Of a stretch of DNA of 64,000 nucleotides, positions 53,889 through 64,000 are shown piece after piece (position 1 is the stretch's first letter; the number at the start of each line of letters is the position of its first letter). A program made the position numbers and the translations under genes. Location of the stretch: the NCBI GenBank assembly GCA_001493195.1, contig FAXN01000038.1, positions 1 through 64,000 on the forward strand, given 5' to 3'. The notes under the pieces were generated by a model. It did not search any database. It was not told where the DNA came from and was given only the letters and a program-made list of their open reading frames with translations. The DNA is from Sulfurovum sp. enrichment culture clone C5. GTDB lineage: Bacteria > Campylobacterota > Campylobacteria > Campylobacterales > Sulfurovaceae.

Positions 53889-54110
53889 CTAAAACTCAAA
53901 TCCTCCGCTGTGTCCTTTGTTCATACTTTCATAAACAGCTTTGACATAAGCCTCTCTAGTCTCACAATCAAACATAAGTTCACATTTGGTACAACTATCC
54001 AAGTTTTTTGATTTCTGACACTCTGTGAGCTTATCTAACTCTATTTCGAGCTTTTCTTCCCACGCATCTTTCTCGACTATTTCGCTTACCTCGCTCAATT
54101 CAAACTCCAT
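53889..54110 (-). CDS. Small conserved cysteine-containing protein
   Basis: 73 residues, acidic, with [22 protein letters not shown] at about 31-52, a four-cysteine cluster that could bind zinc or iron. It overlaps the fbp end by 11 bases. In C. jejuni a gene of this size lies between fbp and metG. Function unknown. Confidence 0.75.
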   Translation of the reverse strand: MEFELSEVSEIVEKDAWEEKLEIELDKLTECQKSKNLDSCTKCELMFDCETREAYVKAVYESMNKGHSGGFEF

Positions 54111-54945
54111 AAGCTTTTTTAAGAGCTTCTATCTCATATCTTGAGCCAAAAAAGCATGGACTTGTATCGTGCACAAATGACGGTTTGAGAGAGAGCAGAC
54201 TTCCACCTTTATCATCTATCGCCATTCCACCAGCACTCTCATACACAAGCGCGAAAGGCAACACTTCAAACAGTTGTCTAAGTTTCCCATTTGGTTTATC
54301 GCTAGTAGCAGGATAACTAAAAAGCCCACCACCTTTTAAAAGTATTTGATGAAGGTCTGGAACCATTCCACCGCTATATCTAAGTCTATATCCCTCTTTA
54401 AATAGAGAATCTATAAAGTTTTTATGGATTGGCGTCCAGTTTTGTTGTGTTCCGCCTGGAGCATTTAATTTGCCTTTGTCATTTAGAGTTATTTCTCCTA
54501 TTTGTGCAAATTGACCGCCCATATATCTATAATGAATAGGTTTTTTGCCTCTTTTGCAGATAACAAGCTCTATCCTAGGTCCATATACCACATAAGCAGA
54601 TGCTACCAATCCATCTCCATCTAAAGTATCTTCATATATACCAAATATTGAACCTACGGACAAATCCACATCAACAAGGCTTGAGCCGTCAAGAGGATCA
54701 TAACATACTGTATATGTGCCATTTTCGTGCAAAACAGATATTCCTTCTTTCTCTTCACTTACTATGGCTTTTATGGATGGCACGCTTTTAAAAGTTTGTT
54801 CTATTATAAGATCACTTTGAACATCGAGTTTTAACTGGTCTTCGCCTGAGCTATTTGAACTCTGGGAGTATCCCAAATCGGAATTTTTTATCGCATTATC
54901 AATTTTGAGGGCAATATCTTTTATACTATCAAAAATTGTATCCAT
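54100..54945 (-). CDS. fbp: Fructose-1,6-bisphosphatase class I
   Basis: 281 residues from ATG 54945, five bases after GGAG; the track's start lies in mobB. VSEEKEG near 62, the metal site [25 protein letters not shown] near 80, [13 protein letters not shown] near 188 and the [20 protein letters not shown] near 220. It dephosphorylates fructose-1,6-bisphosphate in gluconeogenesis. Its start codon shares a base with the mobB stop (TAATG). Confidence 0.95.
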   Translation of the reverse strand: MDTIFDSIKDIALKIDNAIKNSDLGYSQSSNSSGEDQLKLDVQSDLIIEQTFKSVPSIKAIVSEEKEGISVLHENGTYTVCYDPLDGSSLVDVDLSVGSIFGIYEDTLDGDGLVASAYVVYGPRIELVICKRGKKPIHYRYMGGQFAQIGEITLNDKGKLNAPGGTQQNWTPIHKNFIDSLFKEGYRLRYSGGMVPDLHQILLKGGGLFSYPATSDKPNGKLRQLFEVLPFALVYESAGGMAIDDKGGSLLSLKPSFVHDTSPCFFGSRYEIEALKKAYGV

Positions 54946-55436
54946 TATATCTCCTTGCCATTTTTTAAAATCCATTCTATGATTGTATGTGGATCATTTA
55001 AATCCATGATATTCATACTCTTAGATACATTATATCTGCTCATATCAACAGTGCTATCTACTGCCAATGCTTCGCTAAAGTCTAGATAACTTTCATCTAT
55101 CTCGCCTCTTGCTATGCATATCCTAGGGAGTGGCAAATTTTTAAGCCCTTCAACTAGTAAGATATCTATATCGCCAAACATAGATACTATTTCACTTAAT
55201 TCTTTTTGTCTGTTAGAAAAATATGTTGTTCTAGTAGGCGATACTACGGCTACTTCTGCACCAGTGGCGAAAAATTTGAAGCTATCTTTTCCTTCTTTGT
55301 CAAAAACTGCTTTATCTTTTGGATCATGCTTTACTATGCCGATTTTGTATTTTGTATTTAGTATGGTAGAAATTTTTTCGATTATAGTCGTTTTACCGCT
55401 ATTTGAAACACCAGTAAATGCTACTGCTAATGCCAT
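54945..55436 (-). CDS. mobB: Molybdopterin-guanine dinucleotide biosynthesis protein MobB
   Basis: 163 residues. P-loop [16 protein letters not shown] near 8, [36 protein letters not shown] near 35 and [16 protein letters not shown] near 92 are diagnostic. It helps MobA attach GMP to molybdopterin, serving enzymes such as the oxidoreductase at 6384. It heads the mobB-fbp operon. Confidence 0.94.
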   Translation of the reverse strand: MALAVAFTGVSNSGKTTIIEKISTILNTKYKIGIVKHDPKDKAVFDKEGKDSFKFFATGAEVAVVSPTRTTYFSNRQKELSEIVSMFGDIDILLVEGLKNLPLPRICIARGEIDESYLDFSEALAVDSTVDMSRYNVSKSMNIMDLNDPHTIIEWILKNGKEI

Positions 55437-55526
55437 ATATCATTGCCTTTTTTATTTTGAAGATTATACTAAAAAGTTCATTGAAACTATGTTAAAATAC
55501 TGTTTTAGATTTGATGGGATTTTAAT

Positions 55527-56015
55527 ATGTTAAAAATAATTTTTAGTTTTTGTGTTGTTGCTATTTTTTTAGCTGGATGTTCTAGTAAAGAAAACGACTC
55601 TTTGCTTAGTGATTTTAAAAACAAGCAAGATAAATTTGAACAAATACAAAAAACCAATAAAGCCACGATCTCACAAGACGGCAAGGTGACTGGATTTGTA
55701 ACTGGACTTTATCAAGAAGATACCAAATATGAAAAATTTTTGGTAGGCATATACACCCAAGAAGAGTTTAAAAATCTGCAATTTATGTTAGATGGAAAAG
55801 ATCCTCTAAAAATCGAGGAGCTACAAAACAATGATAACAGATTAGATCAAATACCATTAAAAAACAAGTGGAGCAGATATTTTGAACTAACTTTTATCAA
55901 AAGCGACTCCAATGTTATAACTCTTCAAGTAAAAAATGGAAAAATTTGGAGTAGAGATATGGTTTTTTCTAAAGTACCGAATTATTTGAATTCAAAAAAA
56001 GATGATATTTTTTAG
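55527..56015 (+). CDS. Lipoprotein of unknown function
   Basis: 162 residues with signal and lipobox FLAGCSSK (cysteine 18). The rest is a single small domain (KVTGFVTGLYQEDTKYEKFLVGIYTQEEFKNL), with no recognised family. It diverges from mobB and is convergent with crcB; a lipoprotein occupies the same place beside mobB in C. jejuni, as I recall. Confidence 0.8.
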   Translation: MLKIIFSFCVVAIFLAGCSSKENDSLLSDFKNKQDKFEQIQKTNKATISQDGKVTGFVTGLYQEDTKYEKFLVGIYTQEEFKNLQFMLDGKDPLKIEELQNNDNRLDQIPLKNKWSRYFELTFIKSDSNVITLQVKNGKIWSRDMVFSKVPNYLNSKKDDIF

Positions 56016-56404
56016 TTCACTTTGTACAATTGTATAACGAGTAAATAACCCAATGCACTCAAAGCTATCGTACCTATTAGATTTATAGCGATATTACTAA
56101 AAGCTTGTACAAATCTCCCAGATTCTAGTAAAAAAAAGCTCTCAATGGCAAATGTTGAGTATGTTGTAAGAGCGCCTAAAAAACCAGTAACTAAAAAACT
56201 TTTTACATTTGGAGAGAGTGTAGGGTGATGATGAAAATATGCAAACAACATACCGATGACTAAACTTCCTGATAGATTAACCATGATAGTTCCATAGGGG
56301 AGATAGTTACTAAAATTCTTCGAAGCAAAGCTATTTACTAGCATTCTTGCAATTGCACCTAGTGCTCCGCCACTACCGACTGCGATTATTAAACTTAAAT
56401 TCAT
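56012..56404 (-). CDS. crcB: Fluoride channel CrcB (Fluc)
   Basis: 130 residues with four membrane helices. GGALGAIARMLVNSF near 13, YGTIMVNLSGSLVIGML near 37 and VTGFLGALTTYSTFAIE near 72 match CrcB, including the fluoride-lining asparagine and the central GFLGALTTYSTF. It exports fluoride. It overlaps the plsC-like gene by 32 bases, and no fluoride riboswitch is visible. Confidence 0.93.
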   Translation of the reverse strand: MNLSLIIAVGSGGALGAIARMLVNSFASKNFSNYLPYGTIMVNLSGSLVIGMLFAYFHHHPTLSPNVKSFLVTGFLGALTTYSTFAIESFFLLESGRFVQAFSNIAINLIGTIALSALGYLLVIQLYKVN

Positions 56405-57086
56405 CGTCTATAACCTCCTGCATCTGCTTTTGAATATCTTCATACCAATCTTCGCTAGATTTTTCAACATCAACAAGTGGCAAAAAATTAAAAACTACAT
56501 CACTACTTTGACTTGTTTTTTTTGATTCATCTACAAGCATTCTGCTTCCAGTAATGACAACTGGTTGAATTTTTAGATGGAGTTTTTCGGCTATTATCTT
56601 TGCTCCGGATTTAAAACTTAAAAGTTTTTGACCTTTGGATCTTGTGCCTTCTGGGAAAATAGCAACTTTTCTATCCAATGTGCTTATAGAGTATTTTACA
56701 TCATTTAAAAGCTTCAAGATACTTTTTTTACTTTCTCTATCGATTGAAATCATTTCGCCCAACTTCAATAGCTGTCCGATATAAGGAAGATTAAACAACT
56801 CTTTTTTTGCCATCCATCTTAAATGATTTGTTTGGAGCGACTCCATGGCTATGATATCCACTATGCCTTGATGGTTAAAGATATACATATCTGCACTCAA
56901 GTCTATCTTTCCAACTTGAATGGCTCTGCTACCAAGTAAAAACATAATGATGCGGTTTAACTTATGCATAATGATGCCTTTATGTTTTCTAAAAACAAAA
57001 ACAAGAGGTATCATAAAAAATGCAACTACAATAAAAATTACAAATGCACTCCAAAAAAATCTAATTTTGGACAACAAGGTATTCAA
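56373..57086 (-). CDS. Second PlsC-like acyltransferase
   Basis: 237 residues. An N-terminal membrane helix, NHQGIVDIIAMES near 72 (the usual HxxxxD), and IFPEGTRSKGQKLLSFKSGA near 142. It resembles 1-acylglycerol-3-phosphate acyltransferase; with the gene at 42468 the window has two. It is in the pur operon, its start overlapping the purQ stop by four bases. Confidence 0.88.
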   Translation of the reverse strand: MNTLLSKIRFFWSAFVIFIVVAFFMIPLVFVFRKHKGIIMHKLNRIIMFLLGSRAIQVGKIDLSADMYIFNHQGIVDIIAMESLQTNHLRWMAKKELFNLPYIGQLLKLGEMISIDRESKKSILKLLNDVKYSISTLDRKVAIFPEGTRSKGQKLLSFKSGAKIIAEKLHLKIQPVVITGSRMLVDESKKTSQSSDVVFNFLPLVDVEKSSEDWYEDIQKQMQEVIDDEFKFNNRSR

Positions 57087-57754
57087 CTTTCAAAACCTTT
57101 TAACATTTTAACTCCATCATCACTTCCTAGAAGCAATTCTATGGCACGCTCTGGATGAGGCATAAGTCCAAAGACATTTTTTGTTTCATTACAAACACCA
57201 GCAATCGACTCGACAGAACCATTTATAGACTTTTCTTTTCCATTTGGATCACAGTATTTAAGAAGTATTTGTCCATTTTCTTTCATTTTAGTCAAATCTT
57301 CATTATCAACATAATAATTTCCATCAGCATGAGCTATAGGTATATGTATAACTTCATCTTTTTGACATTTATTTAAAAAAGAATTATCCGTTGAAACAAC
57401 TTTTAGATGTTGATACTTTGATATAAAATGCAAATTTGTATTTCTTTTGAGTGCACCTGGAAGAAGTCCAGCTTCGGTTAATATCTGAAAACCATTACAG
57501 ATGCCAAGCACCTTGCCTCCATTTGCAGCAAATTTACTTACTTCTTGCATTACTGGAGCAAATCTAGCGATAGAACCTGATCTTAGGTAGTCGCCATAAG
57601 AAAATCCACCAGGAACTACAACCAAATCAACATTCTCTGGCAACGCTTTGTCATTGTGCCAAATTATTTGCGTAGTATGTCCTAGTTTTTCAAAAGCATA
57701 CTCAGTATCAAACTCACAGTTTGTACCTGGAAATCTCAATATCGCTACATTCAT
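57083..57754 (-). CDS. purQ: Phosphoribosylformylglycinamidine synthase glutaminase subunit
   Basis: 223 residues, a class-I amidotransferase. FPGTNCEFDTEYA near 8, VVPGGFSYGDYLRSGSIAR near 46, the catalytic cysteine in VLGICNGFQIL near 86, and GLMPHPERAIE near 203. It supplies ammonia to PurL in purine synthesis. purL is not in the window. Confidence 0.96.
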   Translation of the reverse strand: MNVAILRFPGTNCEFDTEYAFEKLGHTTQIIWHNDKALPENVDLVVVPGGFSYGDYLRSGSIARFAPVMQEVSKFAANGGKVLGICNGFQILTEAGLLPGALKRNTNLHFISKYQHLKVVSTDNSFLNKCQKDEVIHIPIAHADGNYYVDNEDLTKMKENGQILLKYCDPNGKEKSINGSVESIAGVCNETKNVFGLMPHPERAIELLLGSDDGVKMLKGFES

Positions 57755-57984
57755 GGTTTTAACTCAAAATCATAATCTTCAATAACAGTATTTGCTAGCA
57801 AGGTTTCACACATCTCCTTGATCATTTCAGATGTAACACTACTATCAACATCAAGCACTATCTGTTTTCCGATTCTAACATCGTTTATGCCTTTAAATCC
57901 AAGGGATCCAAGAGCATGATGAGCTGCTTTGCCTTGTGGATCAAGAACCCCTTGTTTTAGATATACATTTACGATTGCTTTCAT
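57751..57984 (-). CDS. purS: Phosphoribosylformylglycinamidine synthase subunit PurS
   Basis: 77 residues: [41 protein letters not shown] is the PurS sequence. It holds the PurQ-PurL complex together. Both ends overlap the neighbouring pur genes by four bases. Confidence 0.95.
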   Translation of the reverse strand: MKAIVNVYLKQGVLDPQGKAAHHALGSLGFKGINDVRIGKQIVLDVDSSVTSEMIKEMCETLLANTVIEDYDFELKP

Positions 57985-58700
57985 TTATTACTCCCTAAAA
58001 TTCTATTTAATACCTCTTCGTATGCTACTTTCAGTCCACCAAGACCTTGTCTAAATCTATCTTTATCCATTTTTTCACCAGTAGCACTATCCCATAATCT
58101 AAAATTATCAGGGCTTAACTCATCTATCAAAATGATATTATTGTTAACATCTCTTCCAAACTCGAGTTTAAAATCGACCAATGTTAAATTTAGTTTCGCA
58201 TAGAAATCTTTTAGTAAAACATTTATTTTTCTAGCTATATATCTTATATAATCAAGCTCACTCTCATCTTTTACAAGATTGAGTATCAAACAATGTTGGT
58301 CATTGAGCTTTGGATCTCCCAACTCATCATTTTTGTAGTCAAATTCTACTAACGTAAACGGAAGAACTTCTCCATCTTTGATGCCCAGGTTTCTGCTCAA
58401 ACTACCAGTTGCTATATTTCTAACTATTACTTCTATTTTTATAACTTCTGCTTTTTTGTGTAGCATATGATTATCATCTATCATTTTTACAAAATGTGTA
58501 CTTATGCCTTTTTTTTCCAAGTATTCAAAAAGTTGTGCAGAAATTTTGTTATTTAATGCACCTTTTCCTTCTTCTACGGCTTTTTTTTCTCCATTGAATG
58601 CTGTTAATTCATCTTTAAATTCGGATATCAAAAAATTTTCATCTTCTGTTTTCCAAATTTTTTTTGCTTTACCTTCGTAAAGAAGCGTTGTTTTTGTCAT
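57981..58700 (-). CDS. purC: Phosphoribosylaminoimidazole-succinocarboxamide synthase
   Basis: 239 residues. [13 protein letters not shown] near 8, [13 protein letters not shown] near 28, [22 protein letters not shown] near 90, and [31 protein letters not shown] near 178. It joins aspartate to CAIR. It starts at the last base of the ctpA stop. Confidence 0.96.
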   Translation of the reverse strand: MTKTTLLYEGKAKKIWKTEDENFLISEFKDELTAFNGEKKAVEEGKGALNNKISAQLFEYLEKKGISTHFVKMIDDNHMLHKKAEVIKIEVIVRNIATGSLSRNLGIKDGEVLPFTLVEFDYKNDELGDPKLNDQHCLILNLVKDESELDYIRYIARKINVLLKDFYAKLNLTLVDFKLEFGRDVNNNIILIDELSPDNFRLWDSATGEKMDKDRFRQGLGGLKVAYEEVLNRILGSNK

Positions 58701-60052
58701 TATTTTCTTCCCTCTGTAATGATTAATGCTTTTAAGATATCAATCGCGCTTTTTAATTGAGAATCTTTATTTACCTCTGATTCGCTTATATTGTTTCCTT
58801 TGTTTGAAAGTGTATTTTGCATAACTTCAGTAGTAGTATTTGCATCACCAACCGTCAAATGTTTATCTAGTTCGCTCTCTTTGATAAGACCATTATTTGT
58901 TGTTCCATTTGTGATTGAACCAAGATGAACAACAACATCAGGATCAACTCCTTTTGCTTGTATAGATCTTCCGCTTGGCAAGTAATATCTGGCAACAGTC
59001 AATCTAAGTCCTTCTTCATTTCCCAAAGGAATAACAGCTTGAACGCTTCCTTTTCCAAATGTTTTTTCGCCTACCACTACAGCACGTTTAAGATCTTGCA
59101 ACGCACCACTTACTATTTCACTAGCACTAGCACTTCCACCATCAACCAAAACAACCATTGGTGTTTTTACATCATCTTTGTCTGCTTTTGCACTAAAAGT
59201 TATATTTTCTGCTTTGCTTCTCCCTTTTTGAGAAACAATTACGCCTTTATCAACAAACAAATCTGTCAATCCAACTGCTTGATCTAAAAGTCCGCCAGGA
59301 TTGCTTCTAAGATCCAAAACTATACCTTTTGCTTTTGAATATTTTGTAAGAGCTTTTTTGACCTCTTTTACAACATTTTGATCAAATGATGTAACTTGGA
59401 TATAAAGCAAATCACCATCTATAATTTTTGCAAATACTGATTGGACTTTTATGATTGCACGATTGATTTTAATCTCGCGAGGTTTTGTTTCGTTTTTTCT
59501 AAGGATTGTTAGCGTTATGCTGCTTCCTGGTTTACCTCTCATGATACTAACTGCTTCGTCTATATTCATACCCATAGTAGCTTTATTGTCAAGTTTTATG
59601 ATGACATCACCAGCTTTCACACCAGCTTTGTATGCAGGAGTATCTTGGATAGGAGCGATAACGGTAAGTGATCCATCTTTCATACCAACAGATATTCCAA
59701 GACCTCCAAATTCACCTTTTGTATGAACATTTAAGTCTTTATACTCTTTTTTATCCATATAAGATGAATGTGCATCAAGATTGCTCATAAGTCCTTTTAG
59801 GGCTTTATCAACAAGTATTGTTGTGTTTGTTTCATCAACATACTCATGCTCTATAAGATTTAAAATTTTTGTAAATTTGATGTAAGCTTCAAGTTTTTCT
59901 TTTGAAATATTCTGATTTGTTTGTGGTTGTTCAACAACTGGAGGCTCTGCATTGGCGTTCAATCCAATAAAATAGCTACCAATCGCAACCGCGATAGAGA
60001 ACAATATAAATGGTTTTGTTTTTTTTATCATGCTAATAATTACCTTTTGCAT
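58700..60052 (-). CDS. ctpA: C-terminal processing peptidase (S41)
   Basis: 450 residues; the second ATG at 60031 ([11 protein letters not shown]) is an alternative start with an AAGGT site, and either gives a signal peptide ending near LNANA. PDZ domain at about 95-180 ([34 protein letters not shown]), then [21 protein letters not shown] and [16 protein letters not shown] with the catalytic serine near 316 and KTFGKGSVQ with the lysine near 340. It is a periplasmic protease. It leads the pur operon. Confidence 0.92.
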   Translation of the reverse strand: MQKVIISMIKKTKPFILFSIAVAIGSYFIGLNANAEPPVVEQPQTNQNISKEKLEAYIKFTKILNLIEHEYVDETNTTILVDKALKGLMSNLDAHSSYMDKKEYKDLNVHTKGEFGGLGISVGMKDGSLTVIAPIQDTPAYKAGVKAGDVIIKLDNKATMGMNIDEAVSIMRGKPGSSITLTILRKNETKPREIKINRAIIKVQSVFAKIIDGDLLYIQVTSFDQNVVKEVKKALTKYSKAKGIVLDLRSNPGGLLDQAVGLTDLFVDKGVIVSQKGRSKAENITFSAKADKDDVKTPMVVLVDGGSASASEIVSGALQDLKRAVVVGEKTFGKGSVQAVIPLGNEEGLRLTVARYYLPSGRSIQAKGVDPDVVVHLGSITNGTTNNGLIKESELDKHLTVGDANTTTEVMQNTLSNKGNNISESEVNKDSQLKSAIDILKALIITEGRK

Positions 60053-60140
60053 TCTTTTGAGAATATATTTTATTTAAAAAGCTCTAAATTTATGCTTTTT
60101 ATTTAGCATATAATACTACATCTTTAATGTAAATAGGGGG

Positions 60141-61493
60141 TTAATAGATGGTTTTTATATTGAAATTTTTACTTTTTATCTTTATTTTTTGGATTTTTAA
60201 TGAATATTTATTCATTTCTTGTTTTTTTACAGCAATAAATGAATTTTTGTCAGTTATCGTTATATCTCCTATATTTTTAGCATCAAATCCCAAATCTTTA
60301 CATAAAGCTCCAAGAAAATCACCTTTTCTAAGCTTATCTCTTTTGCCGCCATATATACAAATAGTTCTAAAATCACCTTTTACTTCGAAACTATTGTCCA
60401 TAGATAAATTATCTATACTCATAGGTCCAAGATTTGGTAAAACTTCTGAAGCTAGTTTTTCTTCTCTGTTTGTATATAGAGATACTGCCAAACCTTCTTT
60501 GCCAGCTCTTGCTGTTCTGCCTATACGATGAGTATAAGTTTCACTTTTAAAAGGAATATCAAAATTAATTACCAATTCAACATCATCTATATCTAATCCT
60601 CTTGATGCAACATCAGTTGCGATTAACAGTGGAAGCGAGCCATTTTTAAATAGCAAGAGAGATTCATCCCTTTTGTCTTGTTCAAAATCACCATGTAGCA
60701 AAGCGATATCAAAATGCAAATCATCAAAGAAATCAAATAAAACGTTTGCTTCGGCTTTTGTGTTGCAAAATACTATAGTTGACTTTGGCTTGAAGGATTT
60801 TAAAACAGTCAATAAAGCTTGATATTTATCTTTGACTTTATACAAATACTCTTCTATCTCTACGACACAATCTGTTTGTATTTTTATCATTGTAGGATTT
60901 TTCATGATATTTGATGTGAGTTTTTCTATATTTGATGGATATGTAGCAGAAAAAAGCATTGTTTGTGGTTTATTTTTGATACGATTTATAACTTTCATAA
61001 TATCATCAAAGAAGCCCATGTCAAGCATTCTGTCCGCTTCATCTAAAACTAAAGTTTCTATATTATCAAGAACCAAAGTTTCTCTAAATAGATGATCATT
61101 TAGTCTGCCAGCAGTTCCTATAACTACATCTACACCATGGGCCATATTTGCTACTTGACTTCTTAAACTCACACCACCATAAAGAGTTACAACCTTTAGG
61201 TTTTGTACAAAAGTCCCAAGGCTTCTAAAAACAGATGCTATCTGTTCGCACAGTTCTCTAGTAGGAGCGATAACAAGCACTTTCGGGTTTTTATTTTTAG
61301 ATGTAAGTTTTTCCATTATTGGTAATACAAAAGATATAGTTTTGCCTGAACCTGTTTTTGCCTGAACTATAACATCTTCTCCTTTGATGATAGCAGGGAT
61401 TGTCTCTTGTTGTACTGGAGTAAGCGTGTCAAATCCGAGATTTTTTATGGTAAATTTCAACTCATCTTTTATATCTAAATCATTAAAATGCAA
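60141..61493 (-). CDS. DEAD-box RNA helicase, DbpA-like
   Basis: 450 residues. Q motif FDTLTPVQQETIPAI, AKTGSGKT near 44, PTRELCEQ, TAGR (instead of TPGR), DEADRMLDMGF near 152, SATYPSN near 183, and DVASRGLDIDDVELVINFD...HRIGRTARAG. The C-terminal residues about 370-425 (FRTICIYGGKRDKLRKGDFLGALCKDLGFDAKNIGDITI) are the DbpA RNA-binding domain, which recognises 23S rRNA hairpin 92. It probably takes part in 50S assembly. Confidence 0.9.
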   Translation of the reverse strand: MHFNDLDIKDELKFTIKNLGFDTLTPVQQETIPAIIKGEDVIVQAKTGSGKTISFVLPIMEKLTSKNKNPKVLVIAPTRELCEQIASVFRSLGTFVQNLKVVTLYGGVSLRSQVANMAHGVDVVIGTAGRLNDHLFRETLVLDNIETLVLDEADRMLDMGFFDDIMKVINRIKNKPQTMLFSATYPSNIEKLTSNIMKNPTMIKIQTDCVVEIEEYLYKVKDKYQALLTVLKSFKPKSTIVFCNTKAEANVLFDFFDDLHFDIALLHGDFEQDKRDESLLLFKNGSLPLLIATDVASRGLDIDDVELVINFDIPFKSETYTHRIGRTARAGKEGLAVSLYTNREEKLASEVLPNLGPMSIDNLSMDNSFEVKGDFRTICIYGGKRDKLRKGDFLGALCKDLGFDAKNIGDITITDKNSFIAVKKQEMNKYSLKIQKIKIKSKNFNIKTIY

Positions 61494-61565
61494 TTGTTGC
61501 CTTTTTTATTGCAATTATATCTAAAATTAATTATTTCATTAGTTAAGTATCACAACTCAATAAAC

Positions 61566-61595
61566 TTGACAAGACTTGACTAAAAGTTATATAAT
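61566..61595 (+). promoter_or_regulatory. Promoter of clpB
   Basis: TTGACA, 18 bases, then TATAAT. A second TTGACT lies between them, making the direct repeat CTTGACaagaCTTGACT, which may be a regulator site. No clear HspR or CIRCE element was seen. Confidence 0.6.
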
Positions 61596-61625
61596 TCTAA
61601 AAACCTAAAAAATCAAGGATTGATT

Positions 61626-64000
61626 ATGAGCATACTAGAAAAACTTACCAATCAAATGACTGCTACCATAGAGTCATCTTTATCTTTAGCCCTACACAAT
61701 AAAAATCAAGAAGTTATGCCTATACATTTAGTATGGGCACTGGTAACAAATAGTAGTTCCATACTAAATCAAGTATTAAACAAACTAAACGTAGATAAAT
61801 CAGCACTTGAACTTGAGATAAAAAGTATGGCATCAAAACTACCAAGTGTTTCAAGTGTCACAAAAGAGAGTATCAGGATGTCTCAAAACTTACTTTCGAC
61901 TCTACAAAAAGCTGAAGGTTTGATGAATGCAAGTGGCGATAAATTTTTAGCCGTTGATACATATTTATTGGCAAATATAGACGAGGATTTTATATCCAAT
62001 ACCATATGCAAATATATAGATAAAATGGAATTTAAAAAAACATTGGAGAGCATTAGGGGCAATGCAAGTATTGATTCGCAAAGCGGAGATGAAAATCTCG
62101 AAGCTTTAACACAATACGGCGATGACTTAAATCAAAAAGCGATTGACGGTAAACTTGATCCTGTTATCGGAAGAGATGAGGAAATCCAAAGAACTATGCA
62201 GATATTAATCCGCAAAACTAAAAACAATCCTATACTTTTAGGAGAACCTGGAACTGGTAAGACAGCCATAGTTGAAGGGTTGGCTCAACGCATAGTAAAC
62301 AAAGAAGTGCCTTTGAGTTTACAAAAAATGAGAGTAATAAGTCTTGATATGAGCCGTTTGATAGCTGGGGCAAAATATAGAGGTGAATTTGAAGATAGAT
62401 TAAAAGCCGTTGTTGATGAAGTCAAAAAAGCTGGTAACATTATCCTATTTATTGATGAGATTCATACTATCGTAGGAGCAGGGGCTAGCGAGGGAAGTAT
62501 GGACGCAGCAAACATACTCAAACCAGCTCTCGCACGTGGTGAACTCCACACTATAGGTGCAACTACACTCAAAGAGTATAGAAAATATTTTGAAAAAGAT
62601 ATGGCTTTGCAAAGACGCTTTCAGCCTGTAAAGGTCGATGAACCTAGCATAAATGAAGCTTTGCAGATACTAAGAGGCATCAAAGAGAGATTAGAAACTC
62701 ATCATAATGTTACCATCACAGATAGTGCATTGGTAGCTGCTGCAAAATTAAGCGACAGATACATTACGGATAGATTTTTACCAGATAAAGCTATAGATCT
62801 CATAGATGAAGCTGCGGCTGAGCTTAAGATGCAAATAGAAAGTGAGCCAAACGAGCTAGCCAAAACCAAAAGAGAAATTTCGGCACTTCAAGTAGAAAAA
62901 GAAGCACTTAAAATGGAAAATGGTAAGAAAAATAAAAAAAGATTTGACGAGATAGAAAAAGAATTGGCTGATTTGGGAGAAAAAAGAGTAGGGCTTCAAA
63001 ATCAATTTGAGTTAGAAAAAAATGTTTTCGACGATATCAGTAAAGCAAAAAGCGAAATAGAATCACTAAAAACAAAAGCTGACATGGTAAAAAGAGAAGG
63101 GGACTTCACCAAAGCTGCCGAGATAGAATACGGTCAAATCCCAGCGATGAAACAAAAGATAGATGACCTTGAGTCCAAATGGGAGCAAATGAAGGCAGAA
63201 GGTACGCTTCTCAAAAACTCTGTTGATGAAGAGATGATAGCTAGTATCGTTAGTAGATGGACTGGCATACCAGTAACAAAAATGCTACAAAGTGAAAAAG
63301 ATAAAATCTTACATATCGAAGATGTTTTAAAAGTTGAAGTAGTTGGACAAGAAGAAGCACTAAAAGCAGTAGCTCGTGCTATCAAAAGAAACAAAGCAGG
63401 ACTAAGTGATACCAATCGTCCTATTGGTAGTTTCTTGTTTCTAGGGCCTACTGGCGTAGGTAAAACACAAGTGGCAAAAACACTTGCAAAATTTCTATTT
63501 GATAGTGAAAAATCACTAATAAGAATTGATATGAGCGAATATATGGAAAAACACGCAGCAAGCCGTCTAGTAGGTGCACCTCCAGGATATGTAGGTTATG
63601 AAGAGGGCGGACAGCTCACAGAAGCAGTTAGAAGAAAACCGTATAGTGTTGTTTTGTTTGATGAGATAGAAAAAGCTCATCCAGATGTATTTAACACACT
63701 ATTGCAAGTGCTTGATGATGGCAGACTCACAGATAACAAAGGTGTAACTGTTGATTTTAAAAACACTATCATCATAATGACATCTAACATCGCTAGCGAC
63801 AAGATAATGACGATAACGAACAAAGATGAAAGAGAAAAAGCCGTAAATGATGAGCTAAAAAACTACTTTAAGCCTGAATTTTTAAATAGACTTGATGATA
63901 TCGTGATATTTAACCCACTTGGCATAGAAGCAATAACTGGAATTGTTGATATACTATTTGATGGAATTAGAAAAAAACTTTTATCAAAAGAGATAGAGAT
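61626..64000 (+). CDS. clpB: ATP-dependent chaperone ClpB, 3' partial
   Basis: 791 codons are in the window and the frame is still open at the end, which is why the ORF track omits it. [11 protein letters not shown] start after AAGGA. N domain (1-140); first AAA+ module with [15 protein letters not shown] near 205 and [16 protein letters not shown] near 275; the ClpB middle coiled coil (about 405-525); second AAA+ with [13 protein letters not shown] near 606 and [15 protein letters not shown] near 676. No ClpP-binding IGF loop is expected in ClpB. It disaggregates proteins with DnaK. Confidence 0.95.
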   Translation, partial: MSILEKLTNQMTATIESSLSLALHNKNQEVMPIHLVWALVTNSSSILNQVLNKLNVDKSALELEIKSMASKLPSVSSVTKESIRMSQNLLSTLQKAEGLMNASGDKFLAVDTYLLANIDEDFISNTICKYIDKMEFKKTLESIRGNASIDSQSGDENLEALTQYGDDLNQKAIDGKLDPVIGRDEEIQRTMQILIRKTKNNPILLGEPGTGKTAIVEGLAQRIVNKEVPLSLQKMRVISLDMSRLIAGAKYRGEFEDRLKAVVDEVKKAGNIILFIDEIHTIVGAGASEGSMDAANILKPALARGELHTIGATTLKEYRKYFEKDMALQRRFQPVKVDEPSINEALQILRGIKERLETHHNVTITDSALVAAAKLSDRYITDRFLPDKAIDLIDEAAAELKMQIESEPNELAKTKREISALQVEKEALKMENGKKNKKRFDEIEKELADLGEKRVGLQNQFELEKNVFDDISKAKSEIESLKTKADMVKREGDFTKAAEIEYGQIPAMKQKIDDLESKWEQMKAEGTLLKNSVDEEMIASIVSRWTGIPVTKMLQSEKDKILHIEDVLKVEVVGQEEALKAVARAIKRNKAGLSDTNRPIGSFLFLGPTGVGKTQVAKTLAKFLFDSEKSLIRIDMSEYMEKHAASRLVGAPPGYVGYEEGGQLTEAVRRKPYSVVLFDEIEKAHPDVFNTLLQVLDDGRLTDNKGVTVDFKNTIIIMTSNIASDKIMTITNKDEREKAVNDELKNYFKPEFLNRLDDIVIFNPLGIEAITGIVDILFDGIRKKLLSKEIE

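Noticed and set aside
56405-57083. Fluoride riboswitch for crcB
   Set aside because: crcB is inside an operon overlapping the preceding gene and no riboswitch core sequence is visible.
61566-61581. HspR (HAIR) or CIRCE heat-shock operator at clpB
   Set aside because: The CTTGAC units are direct, not inverted, and do not match CTTGAGT-N7-ACTCAAG or the CIRCE consensus.

Overview
The window is AT-rich bacterial chromosome, very probably from a free-living member of the Campylobacterota. The reasons are: oorABC-type 2-oxoglutarate:ferredoxin oxidoreductase genes; a mobB-fbp-small protein-metG gene order that I remember from Campylobacter jejuni; AMMECR1, DUF2325, PpnP and half-size asparaginase genes of the kind found in that group; and an acetate-uptake operon. 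I cannot assign a genus. No rRNA operon, CRISPR array or complete prophage is visible.

Layout. 1-2274: end of oorA, then oorB and oorC. 2305-2932: a DUF2325 gene and a small gene behind two Fur-box-like sites. 3061-3403: RNase P RNA. 3403-5650: a three-gene accessory cassette (TIGR04255-like protein plus two unknown proteins) inserted at the 3' end of rnpB; a 14-nt copy of the rnpB end is repeated at the far side. 5796-6387: a Phd/RelE toxin-antitoxin pair, followed without a gap by a molybdopterin oxidoreductase, argD, a MidA-like methyltransferase, an ankyrin protein and thiS.

11.3-22.4 kb is a defence and accessory island between acpS and radA. It holds a Fic protein bracketed by duplicated sequence (including a broken copy of acpS), a decayed tRNA-fMet fragment, an Abi_2-type gene with an in-frame TGA, a 1570-residue Avs-like STAND NTPase with an N-terminal nuclease domain, and three DNA-binding-type genes (ORF6N, ORF6N, RhuM), each preceded by a copy of the same roughly 200-bp repeat.

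22.5-30 kb returns to core genes: radA, AMMECR1, a TauE/SafE-like membrane protein, an MFS transporter, tRNA-fMet, tRNA-Gln, ribBA and a two-component system. 30.1-38.1 kb is an acetate-utilisation cluster: porin, DUF485, actP, a DUF294 signalling protein, a DnaQ-like exonuclease and acs, probably controlled by the adjacent two-component system. 38.2-51.3 kb holds mostly housekeeping genes: family-4 uracil-DNA glycosylase, lipocalin, superoxide reductase, ppnP, fabI, an rRNA methyltransferase, plsC, cdsA, a VanW protein, a CitE-like lyase, a Pif1-like helicase, and the metG operon.

51.4-53.9 kb is a second defence insertion: a Septu-like ATPase plus HNH nuclease pair placed between metG and the small gene that normally follows fbp. 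53.9-64 kb holds fbp, mobB, a lipoprotein, and a long minus-strand operon (ctpA, purC, purS, purQ, plsC, crcB), then a DbpA-like RNA helicase and the first 791 codons of clpB, cut by the window end.

The best candidates for undescribed biology are the rnpB-integrated three-gene cassette, the repeat-linked ORF6N/ORF6N/RhuM modules, and the duplication structure that carries fic into acpS. All assignments are by eye from the translated sequence; no database search was run.
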